A stretch of DNA of 64,000 nucleotides from Nitrospinae bacterium AH_259_B05_G02_I21. GTDB taxonomy: Bacteria; JADFOP01. A program made the translations under genes and the position numbers. The notes under the pieces are model-generated. The model was not told where the DNA came from. It saw only the letters and a list, made by a program, of their open reading frames with translations, and made no database searches. The stretch covers positions 1 to 64,000 of the forward strand of contig JALLOF010000006.1 of NCBI GenBank assembly GCA_027717595.1, given 5' to 3'. Shown here one piece after another: positions 7,393-17,419 of the stretch (position 1 is the stretch's first letter; the number at the start of each line of letters is the position of its first letter).

Positions 7393-9360
7393 GTGAACCA
7401 GTTCTATAAAAACTTGGCGCTCTGGCTAGTCATCGGGCTCATTATGATTGCCCTCTTCCAGGTCTTCAACCGGCCGCAAAAGGACTCCAGGGGGATCATC
7501 TTCAGCGACTTTGTGAACATGGTCGAGGAGGGTCAAGTCGTGGAGGTCCTCATCCTGGGCGACCGCATTCACGGTCGCCTGGTCGGGGGCAAGCAGTTTC
7601 AGACCTTCACGCCAAAGGACCCGGAGCTGATCGGGCTTTTGCGCTCCAAGGGGATTCGGATCAGCGTCGAGCCGCCTGAGCAGTCCTCGTGGTACATGAA
7701 CCTGCTTCTGACTTGGTTCCCGATGGTGTTGCTCTTGGGCATCTGGATTTTCTTTATGCGCCAGATGCAGGCCGGGGGATCGAAGGCCCTCTCTTTTGGC
7801 AAGAGCAAGGCCCGCCTGCTGTCGGATTCGAAGAAGAAGGCGACCTTCAAAGACGTTGCCGGGGTCGATGAGGCCAAAGAGGAGTTGCAGGAAGTCATCG
7901 ATTTCTTGACCGATCCGCAAAAGTTTCAACGTCTGGGTGGGAAGATTCCCAAGGGGGTCCTTCTGATGGGAGCGCCCGGGACCGGCAAGACCCTGTTGGC
8001 CAGGGCCATCGCCGGCGAGGCCGACGTCCCGTTCTTCTCCATCTCGGGCAGCGATTTCGTCGAAATGTTCGTCGGTGTAGGGGCCTCCAGGGTGAGGGAC
8101 CTCTTCGAGCAGGGCAAGAAGCACGCCCCGTGCATCATTTTCATCGACGAGATTGACGCGGTCGGTCGCCATCGGGGCGCGGGCCTCGGTGGTGGGCACG
8201 ACGAGCGGGAGCAGACCCTCAATCAGCTTCTGGTCGAGATGGATGGGTTTGAATCCAACGACGGGGTGATCCTGATCGCCGCCACGAACCGGCCTGATGT
8301 CCTCGACCCGGCCCTGCTGCGCCCCGGCCGGTTCGACCGCCAGGTGGTTGTCCCGCTGCCCGACGTAAAGGGCCGCGAGGGGATTTTGTCCGTCCACATC
8401 AAGAATATCCCCTGTGGGTCCGATGTAAATATCGAAACTCTCGCACGCGGCACGCCGGGCTTCTCCGGCGCCCAGCTGGCCAACATGGTCAACGAAGCGG
8501 CGTTGCTGGCTGCCCGAAAGAATAAGAAGGTCGTCGATATGAGCGACCTGGAGGAGTCCAAGTACAAGGTGCTCATGGGCAGGGAGCGCCGCAGCATGGT
8601 CATCAGCGAGGAGGAGAAGCGAGATACGGCCTACCACGAGGCTGGCCATGCCCTGGTGGCGCACGTCCTGCCCGACACCGACCCCATTGACAAGGTGACG
8701 ATTATCCCCAGGGGCTTCGCCCTCGGGGCCACGTGGCACTTGCCCCAGGAGAAGTACAACAAGAGCAAAGTTGACCTGCTCAACGAAATCACGTGCCTGA
8801 TGGGCGGCCGTGCGGCTGAGGAAGTTGTCTTGGACAAACTTACCAAGGGCGCCTCGAACGACATCGAGCGGGCGACCGATATTGCCCGCAAGATGGTCTG
8901 TGAGTACGGGATGAGCGATGTGATGGGCCCGCTTTCTTTTGGGAAGCGCGAAGAGCACATTTTCCTTGGCCGGGAGATTGCTAAGCAGAAGGACTACAGC
9001 GACGAGACGGCGATGGATATCGATCGGGAAATCCGCCAAACAGTCAGCCAATCCTACGAGAAGGCAAAGACCATCCTGGTCGAGAACGAGGAGGCCCTCC
9101 GCGCCATCGCCGAATCCCTCCTCGAGCGGGAGACCATCGACGGCTCGGAGATAGAGACGATCATCAAGGCGCTGGGCGAAGGGCAGGCGCCCGGGGAGAC
9201 ACCGCAGACTCCCACGGCGGTGGAGCCCGAAACCCTGGCCTCAGCGACCCCTTCCTCGACTTCACCGGAGCGTGATGACTCCGACGAGGAGTGGTCCGCG
9301 GATGAAGGAGAGGAGGTCATCCCACCACGCCCTGCCGGCCCCACTGAAGCTCCGGTCTGA
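7393..9360 (+). CDS. ftsH: ATP-dependent zinc metalloprotease FtsH
   Basis: 655 residues with the full FtsH layout. Transmembrane helices lie at about residues 8-25 and 101-121 with a periplasmic segment between. The AAA+ module has Walker A GAPGTGKT (193-200), Walker B IIFIDEID and an arginine-finger region. The zinc site HEAGH is at 415-419, and a long acidic tail follows. It is a membrane-anchored hexameric protease for membrane quality control; in E. coli it also degrades LpxC. The start is GTG after an AGAGGAACCATAAGG leader. folP follows 67 bases downstream, after its own ribosome-binding site. Confidence 0.97.
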   Translation: MNQFYKNLALWLVIGLIMIALFQVFNRPQKDSRGIIFSDFVNMVEEGQVVEVLILGDRIHGRLVGGKQFQTFTPKDPELIGLLRSKGIRISVEPPEQSSWYMNLLLTWFPMVLLLGIWIFFMRQMQAGGSKALSFGKSKARLLSDSKKKATFKDVAGVDEAKEELQEVIDFLTDPQKFQRLGGKIPKGVLLMGAPGTGKTLLARAIAGEADVPFFSISGSDFVEMFVGVGASRVRDLFEQGKKHAPCIIFIDEIDAVGRHRGAGLGGGHDEREQTLNQLLVEMDGFESNDGVILIAATNRPDVLDPALLRPGRFDRQVVVPLPDVKGREGILSVHIKNIPCGSDVNIETLARGTPGFSGAQLANMVNEAALLAARKNKKVVDMSDLEESKYKVLMGRERRSMVISEEEKRDTAYHEAGHALVAHVLPDTDPIDKVTIIPRGFALGATWHLPQEKYNKSKVDLLNEITCLMGGRAAEEVVLDKLTKGASNDIERATDIARKMVCEYGMSDVMGPLSFGKREEHIFLGREIAKQKDYSDETAMDIDREIRQTVSQSYEKAKTILVENEEALRAIAESLLERETIDGSEIETIIKALGEGQAPGETPQTPTAVEPETLASATPSSTSPERDDSDEEWSADEGEEVIPPRPAGPTEAPV

Positions 9361-9427
9361 TCGAAAGACCTTCACAGGGCAGAATGGATCGCGGGCCTTA
9401 GGGGGTATCGCAAGGAGCCCGTTGCCC

Positions 9428-10630
9428 ATGGACACGGGACCTCGGCCTTCCGTCCACATTGCTCCAGCTGATCCACTCCCTCCCGAATGGCCGCCTGAGC
9501 CGAAGGCTGGCTGGACGGCCTCCATCCCCCCGTTATCAGTCACGCCGCTTGATGAGGAGGCGCGTGAAAGCCTCCCGCTCGTCCGCTTGGCCGTAGCTTC
9601 TCTTCTGCGCGATCGCCCCTCCGCCGATGCGTCTCCCCTGCATCTTGAGCCGGGCCCTCCTTGGAGGCTCACGGCCACATTTCACGACCTCCAGCGAGTG
9701 GTTGAGGAGCTTAAAAAGGTGTCTCCAGGGGGGGCAGGCCTGGCTTCGGCGATTCGAGGGACCATTCCCACCGTGTCCACTCCTTCGAGCATCGAGACGT
9801 CGCGCGGAGAGCTTCGCTTCGACGGCCCGCCGCTCGTGATGGGCGTTGTGAACGTGACCCCTGACTCCTTCTCCGATGGCGGGCGGTACCTGGAGCCCGA
9901 AGCCGCCTGTCGGCGAGCCTGGGAGCTCATCGACCAGGGGGCCGATATCATCGACCTGGGGGCTGAATCGACCCGGCCGGGGGCCGAGCCCGTTCCTGCC
10001 GACGAGGAGCTAGGGCGCCTGCTACCTGTCCTGAAGGCTCTTGCGGTTGACTGCCCGGTCCCCATATCCGTGGACACCTACAAGGCCGCCGTCGCAGAAG
10101 TCGCCCTCGGCGAGGGGGCAGACCTCATTAACGACGTCTCCGGCTTGACCTTCGATCCTTCCCTGGCCGCGGTCGTGGCACGCAATGGAGCCCCTATCGT
10201 CCTTGTCCACACGCTGGGGTGGCCAGAGACCATGCAGCACGACCCTCGATACCGCTGGCTCGTGGCTGACGTCCTCGAGCGTTTCGCAGCGAGTGTGCGG
10301 AGGGCAGGGGAGGCGGGCATTCCCCTTGAGAGGTGTCTCATTGACCCGGGGCTTGGCTTTGGCAAGACCTTCGCCCACAACGAGCAGCTGATCGAATCGC
10401 TCCCGACCTTGAGGCAGCTTGGCCGCCCGGTGGTGGTGGGGCCCTCCCGGAAAGCCTTCATTCGGGCGATGTGGGGGGAAAGTCCTGAGGCCCTGACCAG
10501 AGGGACCGCTGAGGTCTGCCGGAGGGCGGCAACGCTGGGGGCCTCCGTGCTGCGGGTGCACGATGTCGGCTCCGTTCGCCTGGCCTTAACAATTGAGGAA
10601 CCAGGGGCTTACCCGGCTCGCCAGGAGTGA
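9428..10630 (+). CDS. folP: Dihydropteroate synthase with N-terminal extension
   Basis: About 400 residues. The catalytic DHPS domain begins near residue 130 with PPLVMGVVNVTPDSFSDGG and continues through DLGAESTRPGA, ISVDTYKAAVAE, LINDVSG and VGPSRKAFI. It condenses p-aminobenzoate with dihydropterin pyrophosphate in folate synthesis. The first 130 residues are an extra domain, proline-rich and then alpha/beta, seen in longer FolP proteins of some lineages. I chose ATG 9428 because AAGGAG lies ten bases upstream; the frame is open further back into ftsH but without a site. The cdaA-ybbR pair often found between folP and glmM in related orders is absent. Confidence 0.93.
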   Translation: MDTGPRPSVHIAPADPLPPEWPPEPKAGWTASIPPLSVTPLDEEARESLPLVRLAVASLLRDRPSADASPLHLEPGPPWRLTATFHDLQRVVEELKKVSPGGAGLASAIRGTIPTVSTPSSIETSRGELRFDGPPLVMGVVNVTPDSFSDGGRYLEPEAACRRAWELIDQGADIIDLGAESTRPGAEPVPADEELGRLLPVLKALAVDCPVPISVDTYKAAVAEVALGEGADLINDVSGLTFDPSLAAVVARNGAPIVLVHTLGWPETMQHDPRYRWLVADVLERFAASVRRAGEAGIPLERCLIDPGLGFGKTFAHNEQLIESLPTLRQLGRPVVVGPSRKAFIRAMWGESPEALTRGTAEVCRRAATLGASVLRVHDVGSVRLALTIEEPGAYPARQE

Positions 10631-10636
10631 TATAAT
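10608..10636 (+). promoter_or_regulatory. Possible promoter for glmM at the folP end
   Basis: A perfect TATAAT at 10631-10636 begins right after the folP stop. The -35 seventeen bases upstream (CTTACC, 10608-10613) is poor. A start near 10643 would leave a leader of about 47 bases before glmM. It may support internal transcription of the glmM-pdxJ-nnr-tsaE part of the cluster. Confidence 0.4.
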
Positions 10637-10689
10637 GACGGACGGTCGTCAAAGCGAATCGTCGTCGATGAAAGAAGGCGCGAGCAGTG

Positions 10690-12042
10690 ATGCGTAGGTT
10701 CTTCGGCACGGACGGGATACGCGGCGTCGCGAACGCCGAGCCAATGACCCCCGAGTTTGCAATGACGCTGGGTGGGGCCATGGTGCGCCAGCTTCGCCAC
10801 CGCGGGGCCGAAGGGCCCGGCGTCGTCTGTATCGGCAAGGATCCCCGTCGCTCCAGCGATATGCTCGAACACGCGGTGGCCTCGGGTGTCGCGAGCATGG
10901 GTGGGGAAGCCCACCTGCTCGGGGTTCTGCCCACCCCGGCAGTCGCCTACCTCACCAACGCCCTTGGGGCCGATATGGGGGTCATGATTTCAGCTTCCCA
11001 CAACACGTTTGCCGACAATGGAATCAAGCTCTTCGGCGCCAACGGATTCAAGCTCTCGGACGAGGAAGAGCAAAACATCGAGCGCCTCTTGGACGATGCG
11101 CTCCCGAAGGAGCGCCCCCTGGGGGCTGACGTCGGGCAGATTATTCTTCGCACCGATGCGCTCGAGCGGTACAAGGCGTTCGTTAGGGCCACGGTTGACG
11201 GAGACCTTAGCCTGTCGGGTCTGACCATCGTAGTGGACTGTGCCAATGGGGCCGCCAGCGCGGTTGTCCCCGCCCTCCTCAATGATCTCGGCGCCACGGT
11301 GATTGCCCTGCACATCGAGCCGAACGGGGTTAACATCAATGAGGGGTGCGGCTCCCTTCACCCGGACGTCGTCGCCCGGGTGGTGGGCGAGCGCGGCGCC
11401 GACCTCGGGTTGACCTTCGATGGCGACGCCGACCGGGTGCTGACCGTCGATGAATCGGGGACGTTGCGTGACGGGGACTACCTGCTGGCCATCTTCGCCC
11501 GCCCGCTCAAGGAGGCGGGCCGCCTTACCAACGATGTGCTCGTAACAACGGTTATGGCTAACATGGGTCTCGATCTCGACATGAAGGCCCTGGGGGTGGA
11601 GCTGGTCAAGACGAGGGTCGGCGACCGCTACGTCCTGGAGGAGATGAGTCGGCGGGGAGCCGTGCTCGGAGGGGAACAATCGGGCCACATCATTTTTCTG
11701 GAGCATCAGACGACCGGAGACGGCGTCTTAACGAGCCTCCAGTTGCTTCAAGTCCTCGTCTCATCGGGCAAACCCTTCTCGGAGCTGGCCTCGGTGATGA
11801 CGAAGGCCCCCCAGGTGCTCATTAATGTTCCTGTCTCGGACAAGGTCGATCCGATGGCCCAACCCGGGGTGCGCGAGGCGGTGGAGGCGGCCGAAGCGAC
11901 CCTCGCCGACTCAGGCCGCGTCCTGGTTCGTTCCTCTGGCACGGAGCCCCTGGTTAGGGTCATGGTTGAAGGGTTCGATGAGGAAGCGGTGCGCCGCCAG
12001 GCCGAGACGGTGGCCGAAGCCGTCCGAACGCTCCTCGCCTGA
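10690..12042 (+). CDS. glmM: Phosphoglucosamine mutase
   Basis: About 450 residues starting [18 protein letters not shown], the canonical GlmM beginning; an in-frame GTG three bases earlier is a possible alternative. The catalytic serine loop [12 protein letters not shown] is near residue 103, the metal loop FDGDADRV is in the middle, and the phosphate loop [13 protein letters not shown] is near the C-terminus. It interconverts glucosamine-6- and glucosamine-1-phosphate on the way to UDP-GlcNAc, the precursor of both peptidoglycan and lipid A. The downstream gap to pdxJ is 26 bases, consistent with one operon. Confidence 0.97.
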   Translation: MRRFFGTDGIRGVANAEPMTPEFAMTLGGAMVRQLRHRGAEGPGVVCIGKDPRRSSDMLEHAVASGVASMGGEAHLLGVLPTPAVAYLTNALGADMGVMISASHNTFADNGIKLFGANGFKLSDEEEQNIERLLDDALPKERPLGADVGQIILRTDALERYKAFVRATVDGDLSLSGLTIVVDCANGAASAVVPALLNDLGATVIALHIEPNGVNINEGCGSLHPDVVARVVGERGADLGLTFDGDADRVLTVDESGTLRDGDYLLAIFARPLKEAGRLTNDVLVTTVMANMGLDLDMKALGVELVKTRVGDRYVLEEMSRRGAVLGGEQSGHIIFLEHQTTGDGVLTSLQLLQVLVSSGKPFSELASVMTKAPQVLINVPVSDKVDPMAQPGVREAVEAAEATLADSGRVLVRSSGTEPLVRVMVEGFDEEAVRRQAETVAEAVRTLLA

Positions 12043-12068
12043 CGGGCGGGGAGGAGAGAGCCGGCCGG

Positions 12069-12812
12069 GTGATTAAGCTATTCATCAACGTAGATCATGT
12101 GGCGACCGTCCGCCAAGCCCGCCTTCATGTTGAGCCGGACCCGGTGCAAGCTGCGATGCTGGCCGAGCTTGGGGGCGCCGACGGCATCACCATCCACCTG
12201 CGCGAAGACAGGCGCCACATCCAGGACCGCGACGTGGCGCTGCTCAAGGCCACTATCAAGACTCCGCTCAACTTCGAGATGGCTCCCACAAGCGAGATGG
12301 TCGAGATTGTGACCGATCTCGTGCCGGACCAGGCCACTCTGGTCCCTGAGCGCCGCGAAGAGGTGACAACCGAGGGCGGGCTCCGTGTGGACAGCCTCCA
12401 GGACGAGCTCAAGAAAACCGTCGAGCGTATCCAACGGGCGGGCATCCTTTTGTCCTGCTTTGTGGATCCACGGCCGGAGTCTGTTAAGGCTTCTCGTGAG
12501 GTCGGCGCCGATGCAATTGAAATCAACACGGGCCGGTACTCGGAATTGGCCGGCGCCGAGGAGCGGGAAGAAGAGCTCGGGCGCATCCACCAGGCTGCAG
12601 ACCTCGCCGCCTCCATCGGGCTGGCCGTCCATGCCGGCCATGGGCTCACCTACAAGAATGTCGGCCCGATTGCCCAGGTGCCGCACGTTGAGGAGTTGAA
12701 CATCGGCCACAACATCGTCGCCCGGGCAATCTTCGTCGGGATGGAACGCGCGGTGCGCGAGATGGCCGAAGCCATCCGGCTGGCCGAGGCCGAAGTTCGC
12801 CACCTCAGGTAA
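12069..12812 (+). CDS. pdxJ: Pyridoxine 5'-phosphate synthase
   Basis: 247 residues of a TIM-barrel PdxJ. Signature segments are [13 protein letters not shown] at the N-terminus, [18 protein letters not shown], a PLNFEMA strand, and [13 protein letters not shown] followed by [17 protein letters not shown]. It condenses 1-deoxyxylulose-5-phosphate with 3-amino-2-oxopropyl phosphate to make pyridoxine phosphate. The start is GTG at 12069. The next gene starts eight bases after its stop, so the two are probably translated from one message. Confidence 0.97.
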   Translation: MIKLFINVDHVATVRQARLHVEPDPVQAAMLAELGGADGITIHLREDRRHIQDRDVALLKATIKTPLNFEMAPTSEMVEIVTDLVPDQATLVPERREEVTTEGGLRVDSLQDELKKTVERIQRAGILLSCFVDPRPESVKASREVGADAIEINTGRYSELAGAEEREEELGRIHQAADLAASIGLAVHAGHGLTYKNVGPIAQVPHVEELNIGHNIVARAIFVGMERAVREMAEAIRLAEAEVRHLR

Positions 12813-12820
12813 TCTGCCCC

Positions 12821-14413
12821 ATGAAAATCGCCACCGCCGCCCAGATGCAAGCCATCGACCGCGAAGCGATCGAGGGCCTTGGCATCCCGAGCCTCGAGCT
12901 GATGGAGCAGGCCGGCCACCAGGTGGTCGGGGTGATTGCGGAGCGCTATGTGCCCCTGTCCGCCCGCAGGGTGGTGGTGGTCTGCGGGAGAGGCAATAAC
13001 GGCGGCGATGGACTCGTCGTCGCCCGCCACCTGCTCAATGCCGGATGTCCCACCGATGTCGTTCTTCTATCCAGGTCCGAGGACCTATCAGGCGACGCCC
13101 TGACCAATTACCAGCGACTCCAAGACCCCCACGGCCACCACATCTTCGAGGCGCCGGACGAAGAGGCGCTAGCCAAACATGCCCACCATCTGGACCAAAG
13201 CGACCTGCTGGTCGATGCAATCTTCGGAACCGGGCTAAACGCCCCCGCTGCGGGCAGTTATGCGGAGGCTATCCGCCTGATGAACGCTTCGGGCAAGCCC
13301 ATTGTGGCCGTCGACATTCCCTCGGGCCTGAGCGCTGACACCGCAACGATTATCGGGGAGCACATTCACGCCGATTGCACCGTGACGTTCGGGTTGCCGA
13401 AGTTGGCGCACGTCCTCTATCCGTCCGCCCGCTACGTGGGCGAGCTGACCGTGGCTGATATCGGCTTCCCAGAGGCGCTCATCGCCAAGGCCCCTATTTC
13501 CACCTCTCTCATCACGCCGGAGCAGCTGCGGCGGGCCTTTGCACCCCGCGACCCGGAGGCCCACAAGGGAACCTACGGCCATCTGCTCGTCGTCTCTGGT
13601 TCGGTGGGGAAGGCGGGGGCATGTGTTTTAGCCTGCCGAGGGGCTCTGCGGGGAGGGGCAGGCTTGGTCACAGCCGCCGTGGCGAGAAGCATTCTCCCGG
13701 AGGTCTCCTCGGGCTCCGCCGAGGCGATGACCATCCCGCTGCCCGAGACGCCCGAAGGGACCATCGCCCACGAGGCCGTCTCGGTGGTGGCAGAAGAGCT
13801 CGATCGCTTTTCCGCCGTGGCCCTTGGTCCCGGCCTGACCACGAACCCCGAGACGGTGGCATTCGTCAAGGACCTCCTTCCCGCGATCCGGGTCCCCGTG
13901 GTGATAGATGCCGATGGGTGCAACGCGCTGGCCCAGCTCGGGGAGAAAGCCCTTGAGGAAACCAAAGGGGCCGTTTGCCTCACACCCCACCCGGGGGAGA
14001 TGGCCCGCTTGCTTGGCAGCGATACGGCCGCCGTTCAAGAGGATCGGTTGGCTGCCGCGCGCGAAGCCGCTCAACGCTACGGGGCTATCGTCGTCCTGAA
14101 AGGGGCCCGCACCGTGGTCGCCGACCCTCAAGGCCAGGTGGCCGTCAACCTCACAGGCAACCCCGGCATGGCCTCTGGGGGCGTGGGTGATGTATTGACG
14201 GGGCTGATTGGAAGCCTCTGCGCCCGAGGGATCGGGCCCTACGAGGCATGCCAGGCGGGCGTCTACCTGCACGGCCACGCTGGCGACCTCGCCGCGGCGC
14301 AGGCGGGGGAGATTGCGCTGACGGCCTCGGATCTGCTTGAGGCATTGCCCCAGGCCATCTCCCAGACCATCGAATCCCCCACGGCGCCGCCCGGGCCCGT
14401 TCGGCTCAGGTAA
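12821..14413 (+). CDS. nnr: Bifunctional NAD(P)H-hydrate repair enzyme
   Basis: 530 residues fusing the epimerase (NnrE/YjeF-N, about 1-215) to the ADP-dependent dehydratase (NnrD/YjeF-C, about 225-515), the usual bacterial arrangement. Epimerase marks are VVVVCGRGNNGGDGLVVARHL and VDAIFGTGLN. Dehydratase marks are KGTYGHLLVVSGSVGKAGA, LTPHPGEMARLL and NLTGNPGMASGGVGDVLTG. Together they return damaged hydrated NADH and NADPH to the normal cofactor. It sits between pdxJ and tsaE, as in many Gram-negative genomes. Confidence 0.96.
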   Translation: MKIATAAQMQAIDREAIEGLGIPSLELMEQAGHQVVGVIAERYVPLSARRVVVVCGRGNNGGDGLVVARHLLNAGCPTDVVLLSRSEDLSGDALTNYQRLQDPHGHHIFEAPDEEALAKHAHHLDQSDLLVDAIFGTGLNAPAAGSYAEAIRLMNASGKPIVAVDIPSGLSADTATIIGEHIHADCTVTFGLPKLAHVLYPSARYVGELTVADIGFPEALIAKAPISTSLITPEQLRRAFAPRDPEAHKGTYGHLLVVSGSVGKAGACVLACRGALRGGAGLVTAAVARSILPEVSSGSAEAMTIPLPETPEGTIAHEAVSVVAEELDRFSAVALGPGLTTNPETVAFVKDLLPAIRVPVVIDADGCNALAQLGEKALEETKGAVCLTPHPGEMARLLGSDTAAVQEDRLAAAREAAQRYGAIVVLKGARTVVADPQGQVAVNLTGNPGMASGGVGDVLTGLIGSLCARGIGPYEACQAGVYLHGHAGDLAAAQAGEIALTASDLLEALPQAISQTIESPTAPPGPVRLR

Positions 14414-14447
14414 TCGCCCTCCCGTTCCGACAGAAGGGGCTCAAGCG

Positions 14448-14930
14448 GTGTCTTTAGGGGTGACCTCCAAGAATCCCGGGGACACCCATCGGATAGGCTC
14501 CGCCCTGGGACGATTGCTTAGGCCGGGCGACGTCCTGTGCCTCATGGGTCCGCTTGGGGCGGGGAAGACCTGCCTGGTGCAGGGTATCGTAAAGGGTGTT
14601 CATCCCGAAGTCTCCCATCCCGTCCGCTCCCCATCGTTTACTCTCATCTCTGAATACCCTGGCCCCCTGCCTATCTATCACATTGATCTGTTTCGGCTGG
14701 AAGGCGGCCCGGGAGACAGGGAAATCGGTGTGGAAGAGCTTATCGGAGCTGACGGCTGCTGCCTCATTGAGTGGGCCGACCGGTGTCCCCAGTGGATGCC
14801 GCCTGAACGGCTGGATGTGGAACTGGCGATAGTCTCGCCGACTGAACGAAGCCTGCGTCTCACTCCCCGGGGGTCTCGCTGGATAAGGGCCGAAAACAAG
14901 CTCCGCAGAGCGATTCAGGGGGGAGTTTGA
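14448..14930 (+). CDS. tsaE: tRNA threonylcarbamoyladenosine biosynthesis ATPase
   Basis: 160 residues. The P-loop GPLGAGKT at about residues 34-41 is followed by HPVRSPSFTLISEY, IYHIDLFRL and CLIEWADR, the diagnostic TsaE order. It supports the TsaBCDE machinery that makes t6A at position 37 of ANN-decoding tRNAs. The frame is open well upstream into nnr, but the GTG at 14448 has AAGGGG nine bases before it and gives the normal length. The last gene of the folP-to-tsaE series. Confidence 0.93.
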   Translation: MSLGVTSKNPGDTHRIGSALGRLLRPGDVLCLMGPLGAGKTCLVQGIVKGVHPEVSHPVRSPSFTLISEYPGPLPIYHIDLFRLEGGPGDREIGVEELIGADGCCLIEWADRCPQWMPPERLDVELAIVSPTERSLRLTPRGSRWIRAENKLRRAIQGGV

Positions 14931-14972
14931 AGGGATTCCTCCTTTACAAATCCTGCAGGCTATGGCATATTA

Positions 14973-14988
14973 TGGCACAGATATTGCT
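14973..14988 (+). promoter_or_regulatory. Sigma-54 (-24/-12) promoter of the lptCAB-rpoN operon
   Basis: TGGCAC-N5-TTGCT with the GG and GC dinucleotides exactly 12 bases apart (14974-14975 and 14986-14987) matches the RpoN consensus. The predicted start is near 14999, about 43 bases before lptC. A weaker sigma-70-like pair (TTTACA 14943-14948, CATATT 14966-14971, spacer 17) overlaps just upstream, so the operon may have both basal and activated expression. No enhancer site was identified. Confidence 0.65.
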
Positions 14989-15041
14989 ATATGAGGCTTA
15001 TCGCGCGCCATTGCATCGAATAGGGCGGCTGAAGGGTTCTG

Positions 15042-15599
15042 GTGAGTTCTAGACTGATTAAAATATCCCTGCTCACCATCTTCTGCGTATCGCTTGTCGT
15101 AACGGTGACGACGTATGTGGTCAGGTCTCGCCGGGCCGCCTCGCCACCGCCACAGAAGGCCCCCCCTGCAATATCGAAAGCCGATCTCACCATCCAGACC
15201 ATTCATCTTGTGGAGAACCGGGGAGGGCACACCGAATGGGAGCTGGACGCCAGGACGAGTGAGTCCTTTCGGAAGGAAAAGATCACCGTGTTGAAAGACG
15301 TCAAAGTGAAATTCTACCCGGTCGGCCACCCCGTGGTTCACGTCAGTGGAAGGGAAGGGCGCCTGAAAACCGATACCAAAGATATGACTATCAATGGCGA
15401 TGTTGTCATCCAATCGGAAGCCGGATATACGCTGAAGACCCAGAAGCTGCGTTACGATGCGGGGAAGCGGCGTGTGTATACCGAACTGCCCGTGGAGCTC
15501 CGCCGTGAGGGTATTGTGATAGAAGGCGTTGGGCTTTCAGCGAGTATCGATGGGAAGACCCTCACGGTTCATCATGACGTGAAGGCGATGTTTCGATGA
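15042..15599 (+). CDS. lptC: LPS export ABC transporter periplasmic protein LptC
   Basis: 185 residues: one N-terminal transmembrane helix (about 7-27) and a periplasmic OstA/LptC beta-jellyroll (GHTEWELDARTSESFRK, MTINGDVVIQSEAGYTLKT). LptC is the bitopic inner-membrane component that passes LPS from LptBFG to LptA. The start is GTG with AAGGG upstream. Its stop overlaps the lptA start in an ATGA, so translation is coupled. lptF and lptG are not in the window. Confidence 0.9.
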   Translation: MSSRLIKISLLTIFCVSLVVTVTTYVVRSRRAASPPPQKAPPAISKADLTIQTIHLVENRGGHTEWELDARTSESFRKEKITVLKDVKVKFYPVGHPVVHVSGREGRLKTDTKDMTINGDVVIQSEAGYTLKTQKLRYDAGKRRVYTELPVELRREGIVIEGVGLSASIDGKTLTVHHDVKAMFR

Positions 15600-16648
15600 G
15601 CCGGATTTGGCCGAATCGGAGATGGGCCGTCGCCCTCGCCGGCCTTGCCTGCGCCCTTGGACTCTCCACCTCCGCCTGGGGCCTTAAGATGATTCCCAAG
15701 GGAACTGGCGGGGGCGGTGACGTTCCCATTAACGTCACGGCCGAGCGTATGGAGGCGGACCATCGCTCCAAGAAGATCCTCTTTAGTGGGAATGTGGTCA
15801 CCACAAGGGGCTCGATGATTATTCGGTCCGATACCCTTGAGGTCTTCACCAGCGATGAGGAGGAGGGCGCTGAGGAAGTTCGGAAAGTCCTCGCACGAGG
15901 CAACGTTCGGCTCGAACACGAGACAAAGCGGGCCACAGGTGACGAGGCCGTATACCTGGCCCAAGAGGGAAAGGTGGTGTTGACGGGCAACACGAGGGCC
16001 TGGGACGGTGAAAGCGAGGTGACGGGCCACCAAATGACCCTTTACATCGACGAGGACAAAAGCGTCGTGACCGGTGGTGAGGATCGAAGGGTGGAGGTGG
16101 CCCTCAAGCCCCGTGACGTCGAAGACCGACGCTTCCCATCCCCGGCCGCCCGCAATGGAAACGCTTCCCAGAAGCTCGATTCGCCCATTTACGTCACGGC
16201 TGACCGCATGGAGGCCGACCATAAGCAAAAGACCGTTTTCTTTGAAGGGAAAGTGATTGCCAAGCAAGCTGACTTTCGCATGGACTCCGACGAGCTCGAG
16301 GTCTTCAACAGTGGCCGGGGTGAGCGGCAACTCTCCAAGATTGTTGCCCGTGGCAACGTTCGGCTCGATCGGGGCGGCAAGATAGCCACCGCAGATAAGG
16401 CCATCTATTATGAACGCGAACGGAAGTTCTTGATGATAGGCCATGCGAGAGCGCAGGAGAAGGGCAACATCGTCACCGGCACCCGAATGGAAATATATAT
16501 CGACCAGGACAAAAGCGTGGTGCTCGGCGATGGGAAAGAACAGGTGGAAGTCACCATTTACCCCCAGGAGGGGAAGGGTGTGGCCAAGCAGCCCTTGCCG
16601 TTGCCAACCGCCTCGGAGGGTAGCCTAAAGAGGCCTTCCCGGCCTTAA
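15596..16648 (+). CDS. lptA: LptA-like periplasmic LPS bridge with two OstA domains
   Basis: 350 residues, about twice the length of E. coli LptA. After a signal peptide ([18 protein letters not shown]) come two clearly homologous OstA domains, about 45-155 and 200-325. Both open with [19 protein letters not shown] or [19 protein letters not shown] and both contain a [12 protein letters not shown] / [12 protein letters not shown] turn and a YIDEDKSVV / YIDQDKSVV turn. LptA oligomerises head to tail across the periplasm, so a covalent tandem is structurally sensible. Followed by lptB after 11 bases, with AAGGAGG. Confidence 0.9.
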   Translation: MSRIWPNRRWAVALAGLACALGLSTSAWGLKMIPKGTGGGGDVPINVTAERMEADHRSKKILFSGNVVTTRGSMIIRSDTLEVFTSDEEEGAEEVRKVLARGNVRLEHETKRATGDEAVYLAQEGKVVLTGNTRAWDGESEVTGHQMTLYIDEDKSVVTGGEDRRVEVALKPRDVEDRRFPSPAARNGNASQKLDSPIYVTADRMEADHKQKTVFFEGKVIAKQADFRMDSDELEVFNSGRGERQLSKIVARGNVRLDRGGKIATADKAIYYERERKFLMIGHARAQEKGNIVTGTRMEIYIDQDKSVVLGDGKEQVEVTIYPQEGKGVAKQPLPLPTASEGSLKRPSRP

Positions 16649-16659
16649 GGAGGATCCCC

Positions 16660-17391
16660 GTGCATCGAGTTCTCGAGGCCGCTGATCTTGTCAAGACGTA
16701 CAATGGTCGGGCGGTTGTGAATCGGGTGGATATCCATCTCACTAAGGGAGAGATCGTAGGGCTCCTTGGGCCCAACGGGGCAGGGAAGACGACCATTTTC
16801 TACATGATCGTTGGTCTCATACGGCCCGACAGCGGCCAGATTCGCCTCGATGGCAAACCCATCACCAACCTCCCCATGTACCTCCGCGCCCGAAGCGGCA
16901 TAGGCTATCTTCCCCAAGAGGCGAGCGTCTTTCGCAAGCTGACCGTCGAGCAAAACATCTTGGCCGTTCTAGAGACAATGAACCTGGATAAAACCGAGCG
17001 GCGGCGCAGGGCCGAGGAACTGATGGAAGAGCTCAACATCGCGCCGGTGCGAAACACGAAAGGATTTGCGCTCTCGGGCGGGGAGCGGCGTCGGGTGGAG
17101 ATCTGTCGGGCCCTGGCTGCCTCGCCCTCGTTTCTCCTTCTGGATGAACCCTTCGCTGGCATCGACCCCATAGTGGTGAACGAAATTCAATCCATCATCA
17201 ACGGGCTGAAGGAGCGGGGCATAGGAATCCTGGTGACAGATCACAATGTCCGGGAAACGCTGGAAATCACCGACCGGGCGTATATTATTAATGAGGGAGA
17301 AGTGTTGGAAAGTGGCCGGCCCGCCGATATCGTGCAAAGCGAACGGGCGCGGCGCATATATCTCGGCGAGCGGTTCACCTTGACTCCCTGA
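16660..17391 (+). CDS. lptB: LPS export ABC transporter ATPase LptB
   Basis: 243 residues. Walker [10 protein letters not shown], the Q-loop region [18 protein letters not shown], signature [15 protein letters not shown], Walker [14 protein letters not shown] and the switch histidine in LVTDHNVRE are all intact. The LptB-specific QEASVFRKL stretch and the C-terminal [15 protein letters not shown] support this over other ABC ATPases. It powers LPS extraction from the inner membrane with LptF/LptG. The start is GTG with a strong AAGGAGG. Confidence 0.96.
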   Translation: MHRVLEAADLVKTYNGRAVVNRVDIHLTKGEIVGLLGPNGAGKTTIFYMIVGLIRPDSGQIRLDGKPITNLPMYLRARSGIGYLPQEASVFRKLTVEQNILAVLETMNLDKTERRRRAEELMEELNIAPVRNTKGFALSGGERRRVEICRALAASPSFLLLDEPFAGIDPIVVNEIQSIINGLKERGIGILVTDHNVRETLEITDRAYIINEGEVLESGRPADIVQSERARRIYLGERFTLTP

Positions 17392-17419
17392 CCCCCTCGC
17401 TTCGGAGGAACACCGCACC

